64,000 nucleotides of DNA, taken from positions 5,872,954 through 5,936,953 of the forward strand of contig CM051029.1 in assembly GCA_027627225.1 (NCBI GenBank), written 5' to 3'. Below the pieces are notes generated by a model. It searched no databases and was not told the DNA's origin. It saw only the letters and a list, made by a program, of their open reading frames with translations. The position numbers and the translations under genes were made by a program. Numbering within the stretch: the first letter of the stretch is position 1; each line of letters begins with the position of its first letter. Source of the stretch: Congeria kusceri (lineage: Eukaryota > Mollusca > Bivalvia > Myida > Dreissenidae). This document shows positions 1 to 11,689 of this stretch, piece by piece.

Positions 1-1049
1 TTGACATACATGTATTCCGTTAATACTTATTCAAACTTTAGGAAATGTTGCAAGATATCTGAAGGTATTTGTGTTATTTTTATTTGACTATTAAATATAT
101 AATAGAAGAACAATAAGTACATGACAAACATAATTACTCGTACATTTCCTTGTTTGAAACGCCATCAACTGAGTGGGATGATGTGTGTCCAAAATTTGAA
201 CGTGTTCTCGGGTTTCACGAAACAAACTTTACTGTTTTAAATATTAAACTGACCTTATTTTATTGTTTACTGATTGATAGATGACACACATGAATCGACG
301 TTCGAATTAGGCATAATATGCATAATTGTATTAACACTTTAATATTATAACTAGCTGACAAAAAATGTACAGTATCGCTCAAGCAGTTGTCTGCTCGACT
401 GGTATCACGGGTAAACATTGAATAGCATAAACAGAAATACATTGCGTAGATAGAAAATGAGGAAATACACATTTTCTTACAAAAAAAAAATTCCCGTTTT
501 AAAAGTATTAGTATCTGTATGAATTGAGCGCCATCTTTCAAAGTAGCGGCATTAATCAAAAAATGTTGTTTCGGGAAAGTAAATTGCAGGCGACATTTGC
601 GTACACAGTAACATTATTAAAAAATAGTGGCTGTAAAATTCATATTTTAAAATAATAATTTAATTACTCATGTTTATAGAATATAAATTCAACTTATGAG
701 GTAGAACATATTTGTGAATTAATTCTGTAAAGTTCATGGGTGTATATAGTAATGCTCTTAATGATATTTAATATGTTTTAATAAGATTTTATTGATTTTT
801 AATATTTAATTTGTAATTAATTCAGTTAGTTCTGACTTAAAATACATTAATTAATGTGTTAATTCTTGAAGTTTAAAGCTATTTTTATCATTTTTTCATT
901 ATTCATTATTATTAAAAAAATAATTGCTGAACAGTCAGCGAAACTTAAATCATCAAAAATAAATATTATCTTAAAATAAAAAAAGAATAAACATGAATCA
1001 TGGGAATAACAATGTTGTTTGTATACATTTAATCACTGGCTTTATAATA
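1..1049. other. AT-rich intergenic sequence, no gene seen
   Basis: Both strands hold only short chance reading frames. There are poly-A/T runs and no splice-bounded exon or repeat that I recognise. Confidence 0.6.
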
Positions 1050-1323
1050 CAGTTGGGCCAATCAATTGCAGCATATTTCATGTAAATTTATTTCATTAAG
1101 CCTATTGTCACATAAATGTAACATGATTGAAATGGCATGATTAGTGGGCGTGGTTATCGTTCAACGCATTAAACTTCATTGGCTATCGATTGCGCACATA
1201 AATAAACCACGCCCATTCAACCGTTGTCCAATCAATAAACCCCGCCTTTTCAGCCCTACGCATGCGCAGTACTAATTCATCCTTCGTTAGCCCCACCTTT
1301 TCACCCCTACGCATTCGCAGTAC
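1050..1323. promoter_or_regulatory. Promoter-like segment with CCAAT boxes and NRF-1-like sites
   Basis: Three CCAAT/ATTGG boxes (near 1056, 1180 and 1228), a GGGCGTGG / CCACGCCC inverted pair (about 1146 and 1208), and two imperfect copies of an about 55-bp unit, each holding a CGCATGCGCAGT-like NRF-1 site (about 1258 and 1311). It is locally GC-richer than its surroundings. It sits directly before the LINE fragment and about 3.7 kb before the first visible exon of the plus-strand acidic gene, so it could be that gene's promoter or merely part of a repeat. Motif reading only. Confidence 0.25.
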
Positions 1324-3683
1324 ACTAGCATCTTTTTGGAAAATGATTAAACGTGCTAACGTAAAGCCTTGCTTAGATTCAGTTATTTCTACCGATGAGT
1401 GGCAATCACACTTCTCTAAATTACTGTTTGATGAAAACGCGACGGGAATTGATATCAATTACAATAATGACTTCATCGTCGAAACTGCTGGAGAACTAAA
1501 TGAACCTTTTACTTTGCAAGAAATAAAACAATCATTGTTAAAACTTCTTAATAATAAAAGTTGTGGTATTGATGGAATACCATCGGAATTTTATAAATAT
1601 ACTTCTACAGATATTGCGCCATATTTCTGTGTACTATTTAACAAAATTTTAGAAAGTGGGTATTTCCCACAGTCATGGGGTACAAGTGTTATCTGCCCCA
1701 TATTTAAATCGGGATCACTTAACGACGCAGGTAACTACAGGGGCATATCAATTACAAACACAATGTACAAAATATTTTCTGAAATTATTAATAAACGACT
1801 ATATACATGGGCCGAGAACTACAATAAATTTGATGAATCGCAAGTAGGTTTTCGACATGGGTATTCGGCAATTGATAATATATTCTGTCTACAAGCTATG
1901 ATACAAAATACCTATCCAAAAAGAAAGGCAGGTTTTATTGTTTGTATGTTGACTTCCGTAAAGCATTTGATAAAATTGACCACTTTAAATTATTTAAGTG
2001 TTTGGAAAGAAAAGGCCTACATGGCAACTTCTTAAGTACTCTAAAAGCAATGTATAGTAACTTAAAATCTTGTGTTAAATTATCTAACAAAAATATTATG
2101 TCCGATTGTGATAACAAAAACGGTGAGCACGTGGTAACTAGTTGGTTTCCATGTAACAGCGGGACCCGTCAGGGAGATAAGACAAGTTCGACAATTTTTG
2201 CTCTTTTTATCGATGAGTTATCTACCCTTTTACGTGAAAAATGTGGTACCGGCATCTTTATTACAAATGAAATCCCCGATATTATTTGTTTAATGTTTGC
2301 TGACGATATTGCTAATTGCGCAGAAACTGTACAAAAGCTGCAACAGCAGCTAAATTATATTGATATTTTTTGTCAGGACACTGGTATGGAAGTTAATTTT
2401 GATAAAACTGAGATAATAGTTTTTCGCAATGGTGGACCACTTAAGAATATTGAAAATTGGTATTTTCGTGGAAAACAAGTAAAAATAACATCCTGTTATA
2501 AATACATGGGACTTTTGTTTACTCCCTCTCTATCATGGACCTTAGCACTTAATAAGTTAGCTGTTCAGGCACAAAAGGGTATCTTTTCAATTTACAAATT
2601 TCAAAATCCATTTGGTCATTTTCCACTAAATGAAATGTTTCAATTATTTGACTCGATGATTACGCCAATACTTTGTTATGGGTCACAAATATGGGGGTTT
2701 GAATATGAACAGACTGTCGAATCTATTCACCTTATGTTTTGTAAACGGCACCTTAAATTAAAGAAGTCCACAAACAATTGTATAGTTCTGGGTGAATGCG
2801 GTAGATTACCACTATGTGTAACCTATTATACAAATTGTATACGATATTGGTGTAGTTTACTTCAAATACCCTCTCATCGTTATCCTAGAAATTGCTATTT
2901 ATTACTTAAATCTCTTGATGAATCTGGTCGGACATGTTGGGCAACGAAAATTCGACATTTATTATTTATATATGGGTTTGGATATGTTTGGATTAGCAAT
3001 CCTAGTTGGAGATAAAAACATACTTCTATCAAATTTTAAACAACGTGTAATTGATTGCTGTACACAAAAATGGCACGATGATGTATCAAACTCAAGTCGA
3101 TGTCATTATTATAAACATTATAAAAGCTTACTTAATACAGAAAAATATCTAACAATTGATACACCAAGAAAATATAAAATTGCTATGTCAAAATTTCGAT
3201 CTTCAAACCACAAGTTATCAATCGAATTGGGCAGACATAATAATATACTAAAAGAAAATAGAATATGCAACCTCTGTTCAACCGATGAAAATCATGTTTT
3301 GGATTGCGAATATCATGCCTTTTTTCATTGCAATAAATATAATGAAATAAGATTAAGATATTTATCTTCATGGTATAGAGCTGGTAATTCGATACATGAT
3401 TTTTTTAATATAATGGGTTCTAATGACGAAGCAAAAATAAAACAAGTATCATGTTATATATATCATCTCCTACAAATTGTTAACTCTCAAAATACTTAAT
3501 ATTTTGTTACTATTTTTCCTATTCAACTGAAACTGTTTATTACATTTTGATTGTATTGCATTATACATGAACGTGACACAACTCTCCTAATTATCGTATT
3601 ATGTTATTATATTGACATGTATTTTGGGCCGGAGGCCTTTGTTTACGAATGGAAATAAACTTGTAAACTTGTAAACTTGTATT
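1324..3683 (+). mobile_element. 5'-truncated non-LTR retrotransposon (LINE), reverse transcriptase to 3' end, frameshifted
   Basis: The remnant encodes reverse transcriptase: a GIDGIPSEF segment, NYRGISITNTMYKIF, a GFRHGYSAIDNIF segment, the motif-A region YVDFRKAFD (about 1943), GTRQGDK (about 2161) and the catalytic FADD box (about 2296). A cysteine/histidine knuckle (CNLC...H...C, about 3269-3320) lies near the C-terminus, which ends at 3499. The frame changes twice, near 1940 and near 2990, so one element is split into three frames. No apurinic-type endonuclease lies upstream, so it is 5' truncated. The 3' end is a short tandem tail of about three AAACTTGT units (3657-3683), a kind of end known in the CR1/L2 supergroup. 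The clade is uncertain. The copy is dead. Confidence 0.85.
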
Positions 3684-3689
3684 AAGTGG

Positions 3690-4435
3690 AAGTTATAAAT
3701 TAACAAAATACTATAGAATTGATAGACAATGGGAACCAATCTACTATTTTGACCTAGAACCGCTGTATATAGTATATGTGTATAGGGAGCAGAGTGTTTA
3801 TTTGTACCTCTGAAAGTTGGTGTGTAGATCATACGAGTGTATTTGTACGTCTGAAAGTTGGCATGTAGATCATAGACATACAAGTGTATTTGTACCTCTG
3901 AAAGTTGGTGCACAGCTCCAACATGACATACATACATTTTGTTTAATTCACTCGAGCACCTACATGTATTATAGCTCGAAAGATAATCTGTTGTCCTGGC
4001 AAAATTACTACATTAGTGTTATATGAAAATACCCCCTCCCCCTAATGTTAACTTTAGCATTGAAAACTAAATAACTTCCGCTTAGCTGATAACCTCAAAT
4101 CATTTATATAATTCAGTTGTGTCCACTCTTAACATATGCTATCATGCCTTATTGTTGACCGTTGACACATCGGCCTAACAAACTGGAAATTGTTTTGATA
4201 ATGGGCCAGATCGGGGAAGTACGGGTTATTGTAACCTTCTTGATGTATAGTACTTAAGTTTAAGGAGTTGAGCTGAGCTTGTTCAGCACTCGTGTAGAAT
4301 CAAAATAATTTCAAACTGCCGTAAAATGTATGTGCTAGGACAGAAATTTCTTCTTCTGTCAATATTCATTTGAGCACTTGGCCAATATGCTAATTATTTT
4401 ATGTATTTGGCATTTTTAAGACCCTAGAATCTTGA
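3690..4435. repeat. Short tandem repeat (3798-3912), otherwise no gene
   Basis: Three imperfect copies of an about 41-46 bp unit (TGTATTTGTACCTCTGAAAG type) occur at about 3798, 3838 and 3886. The rest is unremarkable AT-rich sequence. Confidence 0.55.
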
Positions 4436-4810
4436 TGCAGGAGGCATATAGTGATTATCTTGTCCGTCCATATGTTGATCCGTCCGTCTGTGATTCCGTA
4501 CGAGGTTAACTAGACTTTGCCATTTGTCTTGCACCAACACTGCTTACTACAACACTTAGATACTTCAACTGTTGTTGCTAATGATCATTCCCAATCCACC
4601 CATATCACCCAACCTCACGTTGACAATGACCTCATTTAGTCTTATAGTAATTTAAATTGACTTTTTCTTGCTTAGCATGGTTTTACCGTTTTGTCTAGTA
4701 CCAACACCGCTTACTACAACACTTGGATATTTACACAATTGTTGCTTATGACCATTCCCAAGCCACCCATATCACCCAACCTCACTTTGACCTTGACATA
4801 ATTTGGACTT
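4436..4810. repeat. Interspersed repeat with an internal about 170-bp direct duplication
   Basis: A segment containing GCTTACTACAACACTT and CACCCATATCACCCAACCTC occurs at about 4514-4640 and again, diverged, at about 4684-4810. The leading part (GTCCGTCC, GTCCGTCTGTG) resembles the GTCTGTC-rich start of the insertion at 7615, suggesting one dispersed family. Confidence 0.5.
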
Positions 4811-4980
4811 GGAATATTATAATTCAATTTGCTGTCCAGCACCGGTGGCATCTGTGTTTATCAAACACAGCGTCTTGTTGGTGTTGCTACTACATATTTG
4901 GGGGATTTTTCTTGGTCTTAATGTGGCGGACTATATGGTGATCACATTATTTTAAACAATTGATATTTCTTTATTTTCAG

Positions 4981-5265
4981 AGCTTAGAAGTGATGAGGAA
5001 ACCGATGATGAGGAGGACGATGACCAGGTCAACAGTGATTCAGCAACACGTGCATTAACTGATGCTGATTCTCTAGATGACACCGACACAGATTCACATA
5101 TGCTGCAAACTATTCCAAAGCGTAAACGTTCAACAAACAAAATGAAGAGGCCAGCACAACCAAAACAACCATCTCAAGGGACATCAGTAGATGTTTTCAA
5201 CTTTAATAAAGGCCAACCATCGTCAATTAGCTCAACTAGTAGAGCAACTCCTAACCCCAAAGAAG
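4981..5265 (+). CDS. Acidic-protein gene, first visible exon
   Basis: The acceptor is TTATTTTCAG at 4971-4980 and the donor is GT at 5266. It opens in phase 1 (two bases complete a codon) and ends one base into a codon. It encodes the acidic block and the basic cluster. Confidence 0.6.
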
Positions 5266-7192
5266 GTATATTTTGTATTTGTTCCACAAATTCTTTAATG
5301 TTTAACAGGGCTATATGTTATATATTTATAGGACTTCTTGGGGACATCTTGGTAGATCACCAGTTTTCTGTATGCCTAGCGGCCTACAAAGTTTGGTTTT
5401 CAGGTTTACGTAAAAGTGCACATGCACTGGCACTTGGAGTTTTTTATCAGTTGTAAATAATTGGTCAAAATATATGTTTTAAACCCTTTCAAGTTTCTAG
5501 GATAAGGATAGCTTATTTCCATTGTCAATTTCAGGTCAGTGTCCAGGTCCCAGTTCCTCACTGCAAAAGACGAAAGGAAAGTCTACTTTATCAAAAAAAC
5601 AAGGTAAGCATTCAAGAAGTTCTGAATGTTACTCATGAATAGTTCAGAAATTTCAATGCCGATACTGCTGCAAGTGCCTTGTTCAACCATATACACTTTG
5701 TCAATTTAAAATGTCTGTATCACAAGAATTAGCAGTAAAATTGTTGATGTAATGTCACTTGTCACACAGGTATCTGTTATAATGTATGTATTAGTGATTA
5801 GAAGCAGTCCTGAAAATATTCGTTGATTAATCAGAGCCAAAAGTGACTGATTAATCAAATAATGATGACCAAATATGTGGACTTGTATTGTTCAACAAAA
5901 ATATTTCATCCAATCATGTTTGCACCAATTTAAATGTTTATCAATTTATTTTGTTATACTTGGTTTTTGTTTAAACAAAATTGGACTGAATTTGCAGATT
6001 TGCTGTTGTTAAAACAAAATAGTAATAGCAGAATGTTACCCAGCACCCCTCCCCCTTGGCATTGTGGTGGTTTGTTGGTTATACATGGAAAGTAAAAGAC
6101 ATACCATCTCTTCACTTAACTGAGTACAAGCTCTTTATAACGTAGTACATGTACACATGAGTAGAATACATATTTTATGATTTAAAAACCACTGGCAAGC
6201 ATTTACTTGCACAATATATATTACATAAATGATCAATGATAAAGTATTTACCAATCCGTGCTATAATGCATGTACACTATGACAATCCTTTAATGGACAC
6301 ACAGACAACCTATGAATAAATGTTTAATAGCATTGTACATGTATATTGCATTGGATATACTATGTATTTTATTTATTTATTCTTGGTATATTTAGCAATT
6401 TAGAACTACAAAACACTGTTTACTACATAATACATTACTAATAATACCAGTGACATGTACACCTTTCGTTGTTTAATTTTTCCTATCGTCATCGTCACTT
6501 CATGGCTCTGTTCGTCCTGATTATTTAACGAAATTATGAATCATCACTAATATGTATACCATCCATATTGTAAATAGAGTGAACAGTTAATTAACTTATA
6601 TATTTGGTATTCAGCATCATGTAGTGGTGTAACTAACATTGATAAAATGATGCCACTGGAATCTTTGCCCTACTTAAAGAGTCTTCCTTTTGTACTTATA
6701 CTTAGTGAATTCCTTTAAACATTAAAAAAGGAGTTTGTAAAAGTTGTGTCCTAACGGCAGACAAGGAACCTAGCCTGAGTATAATTTGTTTCACCATTAC
6801 AAAGGTCTGAACTATTTAAAGTGACAAGCTGAGTTGGGTTAACAAATAGCAAGCATGTTTCTTATCGACCTAACTATTTACAATGTATCAAATAAACATC
6901 CCCAAATATGCCACCACCAATTGTACAATACTGTTTTCATCACTAATTACTATTTACATCTCAAGTAATTTGCATTTCAGGGAAGAAGATTCAGAAGTTG
7001 ACAAGTGAACAAAGCCAGCTTCTTGACCAACTGTTTAAAGTCAACGTAACTTACAGAAGGGAACTGAAAATGATTGACTGCATCAATGTCATTAAAACGT
7101 ACAAGTGCTTAAATGACCTGTCATGGACCAAAATAAAAAATACTGTGCACAACTGGATAACAGCAGACAAACGCAGACTGAAACAGTTGTAA
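4981..7192 (+). CDS. 3' part of an unrecognised gene for an acidic, probably nuclear protein (three exons)
   Basis: Three exons join in one open frame with matching phases: 4981-5265, 5535-5603 and 6981-7192 (stop TAA at 7190). Each junction has a CAG acceptor, and the two donors are GT (GGTATA, GGTAAGC). The first exon encodes a strongly acidic stretch (DEETDDEEDDDQ), then a basic cluster (PKRKRSTNKMKR) that could be a nuclear localisation signal, then a Ser/Pro-rich linker. The second is Lys/Ser-rich. The last encodes an about 70-residue helical-looking C-terminus (SEQSQLLDQLFKVN, NTVHNWI) ending in basic residues. The start and earlier exons are not visible; they may lie within or left of the LINE or outside the window. 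I do not recognise the family. A host gene or a transposon-derived protein are both possible. Confidence 0.6.
5535..5603 (+). CDS. Acidic-protein gene, second visible exon
   Basis: The acceptor is AATTTCAG and the donor is GTAAGC at 5604. It is 69 bp, phase 1-1, and encodes a Ser/Lys-rich linker. Confidence 0.55.
5604..6980 (+). other. Intron of the acidic-protein gene
   Basis: No exon, RNA or clear repeat is seen in this 1.4-kb intron. Confidence 0.5.
6981..7192 (+). CDS. Acidic-protein gene, terminal exon
   Basis: The acceptor is GCATTTCAG and the frame is open to TAA at 7190-7192. The C-terminal about 70 residues are rich in Leu, Lys and aromatics and look helical. Phase agrees with the preceding exon. 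Confidence 0.6.
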
Positions 7193-7385
7193 TTGTACTG
7201 TGAATGTATGGAATTCCAGCGAACATAAATCATTATTTTGTCTGAATATATGGATGAGAACACCGTCAGACATAATGGATCAAAACATTCAGACTTGTAT
7301 CCTGTGAAGATCGTTAAACTGATTATTCCCTAATTACTTGAAGGGAAAGTTTATGTCGAGCTTGACGTCGAAGGATATGGGATAA

Positions 7386-7614
7386 TTGATGTGCACATAA
7401 TAGTGTTGAATTGGTGTGCATGTGGTATTGACGTTCACCTGACAGTGTGGTATTCATGTTCATCTGATAGTATGACATTGATTTCCATTATATAATTTGT
7501 ATTTGATGTGCACATAATAGTGTTGAATTGATGCGCATGTCGTATTGACGTTCATCTGACAGTGTGGTATTCATGTTCATCTGATAGTGTGACATTGATT
7601 TCCATTTTATAATT
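7386..7614. repeat. Tandem repeat, about 120-bp unit, two copies (left part of a split array)
   Basis: The unit starting GATGTGCACATAATAGTGTTGAA (about 7389) recurs at about 7506, about 90% alike by eye. Its internal TGATAGTGTG motif is shared with the 30-bp minisatellite at 8650-9420. The array resumes at 8386 after an insertion. Confidence 0.7.
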
Positions 7615-8385
7615 ATACCCCTCACTACCAGTAGGTAGGAGAGCTATATAGGAATCACTCTGTTCGTCGGTCTGTCTTTTGGTTCGTCTGTCTGTCCCGA
7701 AACGCAGCACTCTAAGTTCCCCATGCATTGAAGGATTTAGCATGTTAACCTATACGAGACGGTGTGTCGCGCGCAAGAACCAGATTTTTACCTTCCAAGG
7801 TTAAGGTCATACTTTGAGGTTAAAGGGCGAAACATAGCACTTTATTGTCAAACAGGGCTTGTCTGAGCTCTAAATTCCCCATGCATTGAAATATTTGAAA
7901 TAACTTTGCACAAATGTTCTATAATCTTACCTGAAGGAATTTTAATATTACTTTGAGTATATTTCCCAATGACCAGACGATGTGTCAGGTACATGACCCA
8001 TGCTTGTAGGTCAAAGGTCAAGGTCACAATTTAAGGTCAAATGTTAAATGTTTGCATTTCGTTCCTTTCATAACTTCTAAATGCTTGGAAGGATTTTAAT
8101 ATTACTTCAAATTGTTACTCCACATGACTAGACAATGTGTCATGCACATGCCCGATGCTTATCATTCAAAGGTCAAGGTCACAATTTAAGGCCAAAGGTA
8201 AGATATTTATGAACAGTTTGTGTTTGTTTGCGCATGTACTCTTCTTTTTGCATTTCCCGCCCACTTTTTCTCTTATGCATGTCATTTCGCCAGTCAATAC
8301 ATTGTCCTGTGTCAAAGAAATAGAACTGCAAAGCTCTTAATTTTTTTCAAAGCGTTATATCACCTTTAGTGATAGCTCTAGTTCG
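7615..8385. mobile_element. Non-coding insertion element of about 771 bp inside the tandem repeat
   Basis: The older repeat stops at TATAATT (7614) and resumes at AATTTGCATTTGATAG (8386). The AATT on both sides may be a target-site duplication. The insert starts with a GTCTGTC-rich stretch and carries three blocks with AGGTCAAGGTCAC-like motifs (about 7797, 8010 and 8168), a pattern common in dispersed molluscan repeats. No transposase is encoded, so the class is unknown. Confidence 0.5.
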
Positions 8386-8649
8386 AATTTGCATTTGATA
8401 GTGTGGTATTGATGTTCACGAGATCGTTTTTCAGCCTGGGGTTGTCCATTTTGGTCTTCTTAATTTAATCAAATGTTTGTCCAATAAAACAATTGTGGTA
8501 AAGTATTCTTAAATAGATACACTTTGCAGTTGGTTTGTTTTTCTTTTGGCAAAATAATTAGTTATTATGTGAAATTCCAAAAAAATATAATAAAAACAAT
8601 ATTTTTTACATACCTACCCACCTTTATATGCAAGTGTTGCGTGTAGGAA
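8386..8649. other. Resumed repeat tail and intergenic sequence
   Basis: The first about 40 bases continue the split tandem repeat. The remainder is AT-rich with nothing recognised. Confidence 0.4.
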
Positions 8650-9420
8650 ATTTGATGTGATGTCCACATGATAGTGTGGAGTGAATGTGATGTGTATGTG
8701 ATAGTGTGGAAATGATGTTATGTGCACATGATAGTGTAGAATTGATGTTATGTCCATGTGATAGTGTGGAATTGACGTTATGTACATGTGATAGTGTGGA
8801 AATGATGTGATGTGCATGTTATAGTGTGGAAGTGTTATGCATATGTGTGGAATTTATGTGATAGTGTGGAATTAATGTGATGTGACATGATAGTGTGGAA
8901 TTGATGTGATGTGACATGATAGTGTGGAATTGATGTGATGTCCATGTAATAGTGTGGAATTGATGTTATGTCCATGTGATAGTGTGGAATTGATGTTATG
9001 TCCATGTGATAGTGTGGAATTGACGTTATGTCCATGTGATAGTGTGGAATTGATGTTATGTCCATGTGATAGTGTGGAATTGATGTTATGTGCACATGAT
9101 AGTGTGGAATTTATGTTATGTCCATGTGATAGTGTGGAATTGACGTGATGTACATGTGATAGTGTGGAATTGATGTGATGTGCATGTTATAGTGTGGAAG
9201 TGTTATGCATATGTGTGGAATTTATGTGATAGTGTGGAATTAATGTGATGTGACATGATAGTGTGGAATTGATGTGATGTGAGTTGATAGTGTGGAATTG
9301 ATGTGATATCCATGTGATAGTGCATAATTTATGGGATGGGCATGTGAGGAGTGAAATTGATTTGATATGCACATGTTAGTGTTTAAAATTGATGTGATGT
9401 ACATGAGATATTGTGGCATA
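8650..9420. repeat. Minisatellite, 30-bp unit, about 25 copies, with a 368-bp higher-order copy
   Basis: The unit TGATAGTGTGGAATTGATGT plus about 10 bases is exact at 30-bp spacing around 8940-9100. A block of about 100 bp beginning ATAGTGTGGAAGTG at 8821 recurs nearly unchanged at 9189, i.e. 368 bp later. Both strands read open here with repeated His/Pro/Ile or Leu/Cys peptides, but these are by-products of the 30-bp (10-codon) period, not genes. Confidence 0.95.
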
Positions 9421-10941
9421 CCATCCTAAACTTGGCAAATAAATTTGGAAACTAAATGTTTACCTGTCTATTATATATGACTGAGTAATATAACCATTTT
9501 AGTTTAAATGCACTATACAATCACAACGACAAACTCCCAGGCACCGTTAAACGCCAAATAATGTCAGTTACAATTGGAAAGATAACAAATATAAATGCCA
9601 AATATTTATTCCATGCACACAAGTACCATTTTTAAAATACATTCATACATTTCAAGTAATATATTTGGTAAACTGGACTTCAAAATCTTCATAAGTCGAC
9701 TAGATTGACCCCAACGTGATTTGCGAAACAACTTCTGTGCACGCCTCTAGACCATCAGTCTAGAGCGGCGACAGTGCAGCTGATACTCTACACATAAAAC
9801 ATAGCATCATTCCTCCATTTTCAATGGAGTATAGGCTCAGTACTACTAGCAATTTCCGACTCGGCACCAGAAGGTCAGACGTCTTTCTGACGGGACCCAG
9901 GATCCGAAGCCAACCGACAACCGACTGATATAAAAACAAATTTACTGGACCAAAATTGTACCCATCGTTCGGCTGATGGTGTCACATGTTCGAGTATCGA
10001 TCTGTAGCTGATGGCAAAATGTCGCTGACATCGAGATTGATTTTATAATGGGGAGTTTTTATTTTATTTACAAGTACCGGTTGTAGCAAAGACGGCTTCG
10101 TTTAAAGCATGTCATTCAATAGATAGTGCGGAATCATTGACCTGATCCTGCTGACTTCCATTTAAATATATTTCCGGTTACTTCATTATCTTGTTAAGAG
10201 ACGGCCCGATCCGTTTTAACATATTAAACATATTGACGAAAGTTCACGTTGCCCACTGTTGGGCCGATATAAAAATAACTGATTTATATGTTAAATTATA
10301 AGCGAGGGTATATTGATCAGTTCTATTGGCGCAGTAAGTTAAGTAAGTAGTCGTAGAGTGTTAAGCCTATGCCACACTGTCACGATTTTGGCTACGATTA
10401 ATGTCCACGATTGATCGTAGACATGTCAATCGTCATGAGTCTTCCTATGTATACTGGCATTGGATGTAGGACGAGACTAAGAATATCAACGACACTTGTG
10501 TAGGATTCCGCAACCGATTCACCAGGGTTTCGCCAAGATATGTTACGATCTGCTACAGTTCTAATACGCTAGCGTCAGTTATACGCTACGGTAACAGGCC
10601 ATTTCAGACGATTGTTAACGGTGCTCTTAAGAGTTTAGGCGATTTTGGACATCACGATGTCTCATGCATAATTGTGGAACTAACGTAGGCAAACGTACTA
10701 AGAGCGTAGTAACATCGTAACAAACCTCGTGCAACAACGTGGTCCATCGTGTATATTCGTGAGTAGTCATGACAGTTGCCGCAAGAAAAATACTACTGGA
10801 AGCGCATCTTTAAGCTTATATGTATTCTCATTGTAGTTCATATCATGATTTTTGTATTTATTTGCTCTTTGTAACTTGTAATGACTGAACTTGTATAATT
10901 GCTATTCATTGCCTCTGTTTGTTGTTGTAAAGCTGAATATG
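9421..10941. other. Intergenic; no gene recognised
   Basis: No exon-like frame. A few short hairpins (for example TCTAGACCATCAGTCTAGA near 9747) and a locally GC-richer stretch (10360-10780) with ACGATT/ATCGTAG motifs might belong to an interspersed repeat, which I cannot classify. Confidence 0.4.
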
Positions 10942-11064
10942 AAACACACCATGTTGTGTACCTCGCTGCGTATGCGTGATTATTAAACACACCATCTTGT
11001 GTACCTCGCTGCGTATGCGTGATTATTAAACACACCATCTTGTGTACCTCGCTGCGTATGCGTG
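10942..11064. repeat. Tandem repeat, 43-bp unit, three copies
   Basis: Copies start at 10942, 10985 and 11028, each containing GTGTACCTCGCTGCGTATGC. The third is slightly short. Copies are nearly identical, so the array is recent. Confidence 0.9.
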
Positions 11065-11330
11065 CAAGAATCGAAGACACACAGTATATGTGTTTTTTCA
11101 TAAGTTAGAACAGTATTAATGGATCTTTTATAGATGATCACGAATTGCCTGATAGGAATATGAAACCTATAAATAATGACGCCCAACCTCCGTGTGAAAA
11201 AACCACCACAAAATTGTATGTGTCTAGACATTACCTAAACAACACATTTTGGTTTAAAGTACTAATTTAAGCTCAATTGTTTCGAAACTCATACGCTAAT
11301 TGAGAAACCTTTCAGTCACTGTCCGGGGAA

Positions 11331-11689
11331 AAAACATTACTTTTTGTGTCTTGAAGATTATCTTACTACCACGAATATTATCATGAACATTACTTTGTGT
11401 CTTGCGCATTATCTTACTACCACGAATAATATCACGAACATTGTCTTACAACGCAAATCTTAACTATTTAACATTCTTAATACCACTTAATTTGTGCGCA
11501 AGGTCCCCCGCATTACATTACTAACACGAATATGTTTGAGGAAAGTTTGTGTTTCCAGATAATTATCGTACAACGCAAATCTTTACCAGTTAACATTTGA
11601 GTTATCACACACTATGTGTGCGAGATCTTCCGCATTATCTTATAAACACAAGATAATTATGTCAAATCTTATCTAGTTAATATTTATGA
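11331..11689. repeat. Degenerate tandem repeats (57-bp and about 120-bp periods)
   Basis: TATCTTACTACCACGAAT occurs twice 57 bp apart (about 11360 and 11411). A larger unit with ACAACGCAAATCTT recurs at about 11448 and 11569. Confidence 0.6.

Noticed and set aside
8614..9372. Several 60-86 codon open frames with repeating His-Ile-Thr-Ser or Glu-Leu-Met-Leu-Cys peptides
   Set aside because: They appear on both strands and follow the 30-bp period of the minisatellite exactly; there is no start context or splice site.
7372..11064. CRISPR-like arrays of direct repeats
   Set aside because: Repeat units are contiguous tandem copies without unique spacers, in a eukaryotic genome.
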